The notes under the pieces were generated by a model. It made no database searches, was not told the DNA's origin, and worked only from the letters and a program-made list of their open reading frames with translations. DNA of 64,000 nucleotides from Phoebastria nigripes (Eukaryota; Chordata; Aves; Procellariiformes; Diomedeidae). A program made the translations under genes and the position numbers. This document shows positions 12,501 through 19,772 of the stretch, piece after piece. Every line of letters begins with the position of its first letter. Positions within the stretch are counted from its first letter, which is position 1. Location: the NCBI GenBank assembly GCA_035582835.1, contig JAYKAV010002919.1, positions 222,605 through 286,604 on the forward strand, written 5' to 3'.

Positions 12501-15500
12501 CTATTTTTTTGATTCGGTGACATCGATTTCTGGTCAGTGTCAGCAATCATGTGGCAGGATTGCTTTTTTAAAAAAAGTCAATTAAAAAGAGCATCAAAAC
12601 TAAATACAAGCATTTTTCACTCATTCCTAACAATCCTGTTACCATTTGAGAACAGAATGTATTCTTGTCTTTTTAAGAAATGGCCACAGAATTAACAACT
12701 GAAAGCCCATTCTTGTCAGCAAAACCCCTTTTACTTCTTCCTTGATCTTTGGGTCACATCCTAAACTCCACAAGCTCCAGTTTGCTTATCTTCACTCCCC
12801 GATTTTACTGAGATTACTTACCATGCACATTCCCGTGTATACTCAATTTTGCTGGATTGGGGTCTTGCTACCTAAACCTGTTATGCTACAGGTTTGTTTT
12901 CCCCAGTATTGTCACTCAACATTTTTTGATCATTACATATCAATGTCAAAAAGTAGGAAATTATGAGGTACTTAATTTTTTTTTTATTTAGATCTGATAT
13001 GTACTAACTTTAATAGTGAAAAGTAATGCATATAATAAGCCCATAAGATAATATAAGTTACTTACAGGAGCAGATTTTTTCTTAGTTATAAGTGGCAGCC
13101 TGGTCTCATAGTTCTGTTGTTTTAAAACAGCTTTACTATTGATGTTCTCTGGGTCAAGCATAATTTTCATATCCATTTCCAGCTGCTGCTGAAATATATA
13201 ATATGCATAGTCTTAAAGTACCTGCACTAGGACAGAAGTGTTTATAAGCAGGAATTGGCTACATGTTCATAAATTTGCAAAATGATGATAAAAATTCATG
13301 TTGTTTGAGTGTCCACACAGAGCTGGGCAAACAATGAAAAAGTGCCTTTTGATTAGATGGATGACTTAGCAAGGCATACAACTACTATTCACATACATGC
13401 TTTTGCCAAAATTCGGTCAATTGATTTCGTTACAAGCTCTGAAGTTTCCAAATTTGTGCACCTTTGAGTTAAACTTTGAGTAGAAAGGACAATCATGTTT
13501 GACTCACGTGATTAACATAGGTAATTTGTGAGTTCCATTTACCTGTGTTATAACAAATGTTTTATACACACCCTATCTATTGGCAGGGTCTTATATGTGC
13601 ATTCTTCCCACAGATGATAACAAGAGTCCAATCTACCTTGGCCATGTTTGCCAGAGACTTTAATTCAGGAATCATTGACCTGATGGAACAGAACAGCTTC
13701 CTTGGATCGATTATGGCCCATTGACTCAATGCAGATAGAGCACTTGCTTATAAGTAAATGAGGAAATAAAAAAACCTTTAGTAATAAGAATTAAAACATA
13801 GTAGTTTCTTAATGTACTATGTTATCTGCATGGAATAGATTCAACTATTTTGCTAATAGAAATTATTATGATTTAAATCCCAATGGACAGAAAAAGATTT
13901 TCAAAGTTTCTTCTTGTTATAAGAAGTATCTAAAGCACATACCTTTTCTATAAAAGCCAGAAGTGATGCCATGTATTTTTACAGAGTAGAAGTTTCTTAA
14001 GTTGAAAACATTTTGGTTCACCTTAATGCACGTGCTTTAGTTTACACCTGGATCTGTATCCAGTGTAGTAGTATCTCCCAATACTTTTATTGCAATAACA
14101 TTGCTAACTAGACTCTGCACCCAACAGGGTTTATTTACCAACCAATGCCGAATAAGGAAGAATGGCAGAAACTAATGTATCACCAGAGAAGTCAACAGAG
14201 CTGAGGTAGTTCAGAGGAGCTGGGGGCCTGGCAGTGTATATGCTTAATTCCCATTACGTGGATATGGGAATACAAAAAGCTCCCTTACATAGTAAGATCC
14301 AGCTAAACATATTTATACGCAGGAACTCTCTGCTGATACTTCTATTGCGTAAATGTAAAAATAAATTTATGAGAATTCTATTTTTTTGACAAACAAAATA
14401 TGCCATAAAAAGTCTAAGAATCATTAGAGGTATATTTGAACTATTAAGCAATTGTATTACTTTGTGAAAGCACTAAAAATGGTTTAATTTATTTATCTGC
14501 ACAGTATATTCTCTTCTTTTGATAGTAATTACAAGCAGATGTATCAATGAGACGCTCATTTAGATTTGGGTTTGTAAGAACAAAAGTTATTATCCAAACC
14601 AATTACTCTTTTACCCACATGGCTGCACAGAGACAGAAAGTTCAATTTTCACCTCATCAGTGATTTTGTGGTATTTATTTTATTACTATAACACACCACT
14701 GTACAGAAGGGAAACTGCTTGTGCTATTAAACAAGAATTGGGGGAAAATTGAGTACCTTCTCAATTAAAATGGGAAATGATTCACAATGCAGACTCCCCA
14801 CTCGGACTGACAGTGAAATGATCAATGCTGGAGTGGCAGATTCCACTCAGGATAACCAGAATTGAAGTGCNTAATAAAAAAACCTGATAGAAGTTTCTTT
14901 GTCAGCTTAGATGTGTGGCAAGTGACAATTCTACATTTGCAGGAGCTGGTGCAGATGGTATCATGGGTCTCTTCCATCTACATTATCCATCCATCTGTAT
15001 TATCCACAGTCTAGAATTTAAGCTATCTTGAACCATCTTGACGTAGAACAAGAAAAAGATGAGACTAGCAGGGCAAATAGTGCATTATTACTAATATAAT
15101 GCTCAATGAGAATGAGAATTATTGTGCTCAATTATTAACATGGAGTATACTGGAGTATACAGAACAGGCTAACATGTTCAGTACAGTTAAATGGTTCAAA
15201 TCTTGTTCTACTTCAACACAAGAGTCATTTCAGAGTCAAGGGCATTTTTATCATGTAGTAAGCCAACAAATCCGATTCACTAGGTAATTCTGTTTTGCAA
15301 ATGCATGTGGTGCATGGTTTCTAATAGAGTACAATTCCTTTATGAATGGACTGCATTATATTAGTCTTTGAAACTATCTGTATTATTGGTAACTAAACTG
15401 CTTTTCATCACTTTTCATTTAACATAAAGCTATTTATGTTATTTGCATATTCTAGAGCNCCCTAGAAACATCTTTTCATTTACATCTTTAACTCTATGAA

Positions 15501-18500
15501 TGATGAGAGAATATTAACTTCTACTGTGTATTCAGAATGCCACAGAAAGTGTCAACGTTTAGAAAAAACAAACAAAAAACCCCCAAAACCAAAGCTGCAC
15601 AAGTATCAGTTCAGGTGTTTTCAATTAAGCACGTTTTTTGGGGGAAAAAAAAAAAATTGAACTTGTGCACCTACCAGTTATGGATAACAATATCTTTTCA
15701 GCCATTGCTATACAGAGGCTTTACAATTACTGCATGAGGAAGACACCTCTTTATGGTTCTCAAGCTTTATTAGAAGAAATCCAATTACAACGCATAGTGG
15801 GGGGGGGAAAAGGGACAGCGCTTCACAATTCCCCCTATGAGCTAGATTTGCAGAGTCTTATCCAGCTGGTGATATGACTCAGAAATACTGTATGTGTGAG
15901 TAAACAATAATTTTAAGCCTATTCTGACACCTGTGGGCAAGCTATTTCCCATATGACAAGTATTCTAGCAATGCGTATGTGAAAATAGCATCTGTGCTTA
16001 TTTGACTCCAACCTTGTTTCATCCTAACTACTACAAACACAACAACTTATGCTCCATTTCTACTCTTGCACAGCATACTATGGACTGCAAAGCACAAAGA
16101 TATTACTGCGTGAATTATTAATTTCTCTCAGAACCACTACGAGTTGAAACGTTGATTTCTTCAAGCCTACGTACGCGGAAATACTGTCTGCGAACAGAAA
16201 ACTATTCAGTTCGCTAATATTTCCTTTGAGTGGAAAGGAATTTTGAGAGACACCAAAGCATGCTTAGAAAAACCAAAACTGTTTATAGCTACAAGTAAGG
16301 AAAAGACAGGAAGTAAGGAATTGTAGGTGATAATTTCCCAGCTGGATTTCACAACTATTTAATAATAAAAGCTTTTTATGTTGGCATGCTGGGCATGTAG
16401 AACAGCTGGCAAAACAGCACTGTGTGCCATTTTCTTTATAACACGAAATTAGGGCTAGCTTGTGTGTCACTGGATATACATTTCTAAGCAGATGCCATAG
16501 ATATCAGAAGTGAAAAGACAAAGTCAAGGCAGGACAGAGCATGTGCTCCACTGTAAATTAAGCTCATTGGTGCACATGAAGAGTTGAAAGACCATAGATA
16601 AAACAGAGTTTACAGAGTAGCTGAACTCTGATAGTTTTTTTTTCTCACAATGTAAGTGTATTCATATAGGACAGNGTTGGAATACCGTCTGGAAAAAAAA
16701 CAGAGATCTCATTGCACCTTATCCATAATTTCAAGAGTAAGCAATATTTTAATACTACTATATATGGGGATTTCTTTTACAAAGATAATCAGCAATGTAA
16801 GTGTTAGGCTGCTCATTCTGGCTATACCATTTCAAGTAGCTTCAATCCCTAGCTTCTGGTAATAGTCTTAGAACTACAGAGAGCCTCCTCTTAAGGTTCT
16901 CTCTCACTCAAAGCTCCCTTGAATTTAAACAGTAATAACCCAAATTTGTGACAATGGGTATTTTTCAATTCAACTAATTACTTTCATTTGTTTTTAAAAT
17001 ATGTTTGAGGAAACCACCTTGAACTCACTAGTCAAAATTCACAGCTTAGAATAAAAAAGCAAAAATACTTCAGATACAAACATTTTAAGAAGGCTTTGAA
17101 TGATTTTACAAGGATTCCATTTATAGAAACAGCAAAAAATCAGATTTCAAGGAGAAAACCTATATTTATCATAGAGGTGACTACCCTATACATGAACAGA
17201 AGTCTTTCCCACAGTTTGCCATATCTTTTACGCAAAACCAAAAAAAAGAACCAGTTTTAGCCTCAAACAACACTAACATTTATATCTGTACTCATGCTAC
17301 TCCAATATATAGTCCCATTTATTTTAGACATTTTACTTGCAGAATCACAGTTAAGCATACGGTATTTTCAGGACTGGGACCTTAAAGCTGAACAAACACC
17401 TGGTTTCAGAACTCTTTAACAATATACTTGTGGAGAGGGGGGAAATAAAGAATGGAAGGCTTGTGGATGCACGCATGGTGATACTGAAGTCCTTCCCAAC
17501 TCAGATTTTATCTGGACCGTGAGGCTGGGAGAAGGCTCCTATCTCTCAGCCCACTCATTCTACTGAGAATTTTTTAACACATTCAGTCATAGATGGTATA
17601 TTATCAAAAACTGAATCCATGTGAAGTCAGAACGTCACATTATGGGATCAACTGGTAACCTACAAGACACCAGTGTCATTTAATGTGGTCTCTGGCAGAA
17701 TAAGTAGTATGTTATCTCAGACCTGTGAACTTTGAGAAACGCGTAGTGCTGATTTGCTGTGTGCCTGGACAGTCACTGGCTCAACAGGTACTCGTGGTAA
17801 AATAAGCTGTTTCTGAGAAGCACCAAAATGAAGGCCCCTGATTTAGAAAGAAACAAACAGTGAGGTTTTTAAAAGTTACTTTGATTTTACCTATTAAACC
17901 CATACTGCTTCCATCTGGTTGAATCCGAAAGACTATATTTTTATTTAAATTTGTGTTTAATGAAAAAATCACAGGAGTTAGCAGAAGGTCGCTGTAGCTA
18001 CTTAGATCTGCATTTACTTTTGTATTGTTTTTTAACTTAAACAAAATAAAACCAAAATAGCAAATGACCAAAATAACCTCATCAGGGCCAATACTCACNT
18101 TTCCTTTACAAGATTCTGATACCACAGTTTCTCTGTCTTGCTGCTTGCATTTGTCTCTGCAATAAAACAGCTGTTTCACTTACCATTTAGGGAGCTCTTT
18201 TGAATGTACTTCTTTATTATCAGTAGAAGAAATAGTTAACACTTGTCTGTTTATAGCATTTAAATAATTTTCAGCATGTTTCTGTTAGAGGGAAAAAATA
18301 ATGTTTAGACTATTACAAAAGTATGAGAGATATTAAATTTATTTAACTCAGTTAATTTAGCAATCCAGATCTTCACTCGACTGAAAAGTCGATAGGCTTT
18401 GTGCTTCTGTTGGACTAAATCTGATTTTGGCTAATGGTATGAGGCACAAGATCCGTTAGTTCTGACGACCCAAAAGAGGAAGCCATCATTCCGAACTGTA

Positions 18501-19501
18501 ATGGCTGATGAATCCCATCATTTGCTAATCAGAAAGGGATCTTGCAGGATGACAAATACATGGCCCCGTGTACTCTAAGTGAATTACTGACAGAGATCTC
18601 AAACTGAATCATCTTCTGGATCTGCTCCATTTTACTTACTCTCAGCCCAAGTTCAGTTCTTTCAGTTACTGTTTCAAGGTCACCAATATCCACAGCTTTT
18701 ACATTTCCCTTCAAGTTGATATTTTTCACTTTAACTTTAAGCTTGTGAACGTCTTCTTGAACCTAAAAAGCAAGTTTTCACAAAAATCATACCCATAACC
18801 AAAACCCATGAGATTATGTAGCAGGATCTAATCCAAATTAAATGCTTCCTAAATACAGGAAAGAAATACACACAACTTCCCATACTTTTGCATTTTTATA
18901 AATAAGAGAATACAAAGCCAATGACTTTAAAGCCATTGATTGTAGAAAACCCCCCAAAAAAGTTAATTTTAAAACAAATCTCACAAAGCAAAGGCAATAA
19001 ACTTCAGGACTGAGGTCCTTTGCCAAGGAACGATGTTTCCTTACACATTTCAAATATCTCTCTTGGCACAGATGGCTTAACCATGCGGGAATCTCAAAAG
19101 TGTTCACGAGGGACTGAAAAGTAGGGGCAGCGTGTGAGGAGATCACGTCAGCCCTGGTCAAAAATGTATGTTTACACTGCGTTAACCAGAAAAGTTCAAG
19201 GTCTCATTACGCTAAGAACCATAACGTTTACAAAGCCCAAGCCCTTATCCAAAATTCACCGGCGACGCCGCAGCCGCTCCCTCCCCACGCAGGGGCTGAG
19301 CCCTCCCGTCCCCTCAGCAGCAGGCCGCGCCGCCCGCGCCTCAGCCGAGGTGTGAGGCGGCCTCCCCGNGGGGAGGAGGGGACCCGCGGGGGCTCGTCGC
19401 CACGGCCGCCNGGGAAGGACGGGGCCGGCTCGGGCGCTGCCCGGACCCACCTGCACCAGGACGGCTCCCGCCTCCTGCCCCGGCTCCACGCAGCCGGCCA
19501 T
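356..19501 (-). CDS. IQCH: IQCH (IQ motif-containing H), 5' part, multi-exon, runs off the left edge
   Basis: IQCH is known as a calmodulin-binding IQ-motif protein needed for sperm development. The identification rests on gene order (head-to-head with AAGAB, as in other vertebrates), on a start codon in the shared CpG island, and on a run of minus-strand exons whose phases join. Exons with good support are 19451-19501, 18640-18762, 18184-18281, 18099-18140, 17723-17837, 13637-13746, 13066-13188, 2405-2516, 1509-1637 and 356-570; 14757-14845 is probable. The N-terminus starts MAGCVEPGQEAG and continues into a charged, probably helical stretch (VQEDVHKLKVKVKN). Later parts are low-complexity and Ser/Pro-rich (GKYSSSKGNIAPLPSSSS). 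The IQ motif itself is not in the window; it should lie further 3', beyond position 1. One or two small exons between 17723 and 13746 are unresolved. The gene name is inference from synteny plus exon chain, not from a database match. Confidence 0.8.
571..1508 (-). other. IQCH: IQCH intron, no other feature seen
   Basis: Plain AT-rich intron between two well-supported exons. Short open frames on both strands show no splice-linked or protein-like content. Confidence 0.6.
1509..1637 (-). CDS. IQCH: IQCH exon (ILSLTEQRLIPPATK)
   Basis: Acceptor TTGTCATCTTGTAG, then ILSLTEQRLIPPATKITLQ and on to FREFHRQHKKSAV plus one base, then donor GTGAGT at 1508. 129 nt, phase 1 in and 1 out, fitting both neighbours. 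Basic, proline-containing composition. Confidence 0.8.
1638..2404 (-). other. IQCH: IQCH intron with a short perfect hairpin
   Basis: AT-rich intron. The only structure seen is the inverted repeat at 1785-1827. Confidence 0.6.
1785..1827. repeat. Inverted repeat, 15-bp perfect arms, 13-nt loop
   Basis: The arm at 1785-1799 (tattgaaagataaga) is the exact reverse complement of 1813-1827. It lies in an IQCH intron and would fold as a hairpin in either transcript. Confidence 0.85.
2405..2516 (-). CDS. IQCH: IQCH exon (MCSQKIVKGHIVSNLWDLP)
   Basis: A very strong acceptor (TTCTGTCTCTTCCTAG) is followed by MCSQKIVKGHIVSNLWDLP and on to LPLLEEHITK plus one base, then the consensus donor GTGAGT. 112 nt, phase 0 in and 1 out, matching the exon at 13066 upstream and that at 1637 downstream. 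Confidence 0.75.
3235..3262. repeat. 12-bp tandem repeat, about 2.3 copies
   Basis: The unit acacttattatc occurs twice exactly (3235-3246, 3247-3258) with a partial third copy. Confidence 0.85.
5463..5505. repeat. T/GTT low-complexity tract
   Basis: A long T tract broken by GTT triplets. It may be a decayed tail or a simple repeat. Confidence 0.9.
7430..8110 (+). mobile_element. Decayed LINE (CR1/L2-type) reverse-transcriptase fragment
   Basis: One plus-strand frame from 7441 to about 7930, broken by in-frame stops, carries a recognisable LINE RT skeleton: LAGPDKIHSRTLKE (compare GPDGIHPR-L-E), then KGAKDVLRNSSPIGLTTILG (compare KKG-NYRPVSLTS-PGK), then a Cys/Asn-rich stretch ending just before the expected catalytic region. 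No intact protein is possible. It lies in an IQCH intron, antisense to the gene. The family call is from general knowledge of the CR1/L2 RT, not a search. Confidence 0.65.
8229..8430 (-). mobile_element. CR1 LINE 3'-end fragment, diverged
   Basis: The plus strand begins aatcacagaatcatagaa, the reverse complement of the ATTCTRTG-type CR1 terminus, followed by ttggttagaagggctctctg and acatcaagtccaatcttgag, matching the conserved CR1 tail read backwards. The element therefore points to the minus strand, opposite to the RT fossil next to it. Confidence 0.75.
13066..13188 (-). CDS. IQCH: IQCH exon (QQLEMDMKIMLDPEN)
   Basis: 41 codons, beginning QQLEMDMKIMLDPENINSK and ending in TKKKSAP, with the perfect donor GTAAGT at 13065. 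Entry and exit are phase 0. The acceptor reads TTTCAGCAGCAG, so starts at 13188 and 13185 are both possible, differing by one or more glutamines. Confidence 0.8.
13637..13746 (-). CDS. IQCH: IQCH exon (ALSQWAIIDPRKL)
   Basis: The open frame reads SALSALSQWAIIDPRKLFCS and on to MIPELKSLANMAK, then donor AAG|GTAGAT at 13636. A T-rich tract precedes two possible acceptors four bases apart (exon start 13746, phase 1, or 13742, phase 2). The exit is phase 0, fitting the next exon at 13188. The peptide is clearly protein-like; the 5' border is ambiguous. Confidence 0.7.
14615..14652 (-). CDS. IQCH: Possible small IQCH exon (VKIELSVSVQPC)
   Basis: Frame VKIELSVSVQPC plus two bases, then donor GTAAAA at 14614. 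Phase 0 in and 2 out would join 14757-14845 to the next exon starting at 13742. The acceptor (CACTGATGAG) has no good pyrimidine tract. A better-looking acceptor, CTGTCTCTGTGCAG, lies inside the same frame but would leave only 8 nt. Weak. Confidence 0.22.
14757..14845 (-). CDS. IQCH: Probable IQCH exon
   Basis: A T-rich tract runs into acceptor TTATCCTGAG. The 29 open codons read ESATPALIISLSVRVG then SLHCESFPILIEK, before donor GAAG|GTACTC. Phase 1 in, phase 0 out. The peptide looks protein-like (alternating hydrophobics, conserved-looking CESFPILIEK), but the donor is imperfect and neighbouring exons are not certain. Confidence 0.5.
14846..17722 (-). other. IQCH: IQCH intronic stretch, nothing firm
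   Basis: AT-rich. It holds a 10-bp doublet (tggagtatac twice, 15141-15160), a G run near 15800 and the possible microexon at 16175-16187. No recognised repeat or regulatory element. Confidence 0.5.
16175..16187 (-). CDS. IQCH: Possible 13-nt IQCH microexon (TVFP)
   Basis: After acceptor TTTTCTGTTCGCAG come 13 nt (TVFP plus one base), then donor GTACGT. Its phase (0 in, 1 out) is exactly what is needed to join exon 5 to the probable exon at 14757-14845. The stretch is unusually CpG-rich for this AT-rich intron. This is a phase argument only; a 13-nt match can arise by chance. Confidence 0.2.
17723..17837 (-). CDS. IQCH: IQCH exon 5
   Basis: Acceptor TTTCTTTCTAAATCAG, then one base completing the codon from exon 4, then GLHFGASQKQLILPRVPVEP and onward to VSQSSQ. 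The donor is CACAG|GTCTGA, weaker than the others. 115 nt, phase 2 in and phase 0 out. Other frames of this exon contain stops, which fixes the frame of exon 4. Confidence 0.78.
18099..18140 (-). CDS. IQCH: IQCH exon 4 (very short upstream intron)
   Basis: This piece reads KTEKLWYQNLVKE and ends at an ambiguous base before donor GTGAGT (18098). Its frame is fixed by exon 5, which only stays open if exon 4 ends in phase 2. A textbook acceptor (TTTTATTGCAG, exon from 18156) lies 27 nt after the exon 3 donor, but joining there makes an in-frame TGA and the wrong downstream frame. The AAGCAG acceptor with exon start at 18140 keeps the frame and gives a 43-nt intron. The frame is well supported; the exact 5' border is not. 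Confidence 0.55.
18184..18281 (-). CDS. IQCH: IQCH exon 3
   Basis: Acceptor CCCTCTAACAG, then KHAENYLNAINRQVLTISS and on to KELPK plus two bases (TG), then the perfect donor GTAAGT at 18183. Read-through past the donor meets TAA at once, so splicing here is required. The next exon begins only 43 nt further on (see exon 4). Confidence 0.78.
18282..18639 (-). other. IQCH: IQCH intron 2
   Basis: Short intron between exons 2 and 3, starting at a GTAAGT donor and ending at CTAACAG. Nothing else seen. Confidence 0.75.
18640..18762 (-). CDS. IQCH: IQCH exon 2
   Basis: Acceptor CTTGCTTTTTAG, then 41 in-frame codons starting VQEDVHKLKVKVKN and ending ERTELGLR, then the consensus donor GTAAGT at 18639. 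Entry and exit are both phase 0. The Lys/Glu-rich composition suggests a helical or coiled segment. Confidence 0.82.
18763..19450 (-). other. IQCH: IQCH intron 1
   Basis: The intron passes from AT-rich sequence into the CpG island from about 19240. Nothing else seen. Confidence 0.75.
19451..19501 (-). CDS. IQCH: IQCH exon 1 (coding part)
   Basis: The start ATG at 19501 opens 17 codons (MAGCVEPGQEAGAVLVQ) ending in CAG, followed by the donor GTGGGT at 19450. Phase 0 at the exit matches exon 2. It lies in the CpG island, 198 bp from the AAGAB start codon on the other strand. Mixed GC-rich 5' UTR lies upstream; the transcription start cannot be read directly. Confidence 0.8.
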
Positions 19502-19664
19502 GGCGGCTGCCGCCCTCGCCCCTAGCAACGGGACGCGCTGGCCGGACCGCACCATCCGCCTCGCCGCGGGGGGGGAAGCGCACGTCAACGGGGGCCGAGC
19601 CCGCTCTCCGGCTCCCCCCTCCCTGGAAGGGCTCGCCCGCTCACCGCCTGCCCCCCCCCCCCCC

Positions 19665-19679
19665 NNNNNNNNNNNNNNN
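19665..19679. other. Assembly gap (15 N) after a C run
   Basis: A C-only run of 14 bases (19651-19664) precedes 15 N's, 20 bp before the AAGAB start codon. The true length of this G/C tract is unknown, so the promoter spacing is approximate. Confidence 0.95.
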
Positions 19680-19699
19680 GGGGCGCGGCGGCGGGCGCC

Positions 19700-19772
19700 A
19701 TGGCGGCGGCGGGGCCTTTCGCGCTGGTGACCAGCTGCGCCGCCGGCTTCGCGGCCGAGGAGCTCGTCAAAC
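19700..19772 (+). CDS. AAGAB: AAGAB exon 1 (coding part)
   Basis: ATG in a gcgccATGG context, 24 codons plus one base ([20 protein letters not shown]), then donor GTGAGT. Matches the AAGAB N-terminus. Confidence 0.93.

Larger units (their letters stand above)
2517..13065 (-). other. IQCH: Large IQCH intron with old repeats
   Basis: About 10.5 kb between exons that join in phase 0. It holds a 12-bp tandem repeat (3235-3262), a purine-rich stretch (about 3960-4300), a T/GTT tract (5463-5505), a LINE reverse-transcriptase fossil (about 7430-8110), a CR1 3' end (about 8229-8430) and a TG-rich stretch (11041-11070). Additional phase-0/phase-0 exons could be hidden here; I did not find a convincing one. 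Confidence 0.6.

Noticed and set aside
17440..17560. Possible CR1 tail (minus strand aatctgagttgggaaggact)
   Set aside because: Only about 20 bases resemble CR1 and the terminal repeat is missing.
17781..18179. 132-codon minus-strand frame covering IQCH exons 4-5
   Set aside because: It is read-through of an intron in a frame that differs from the spliced IQCH frame.
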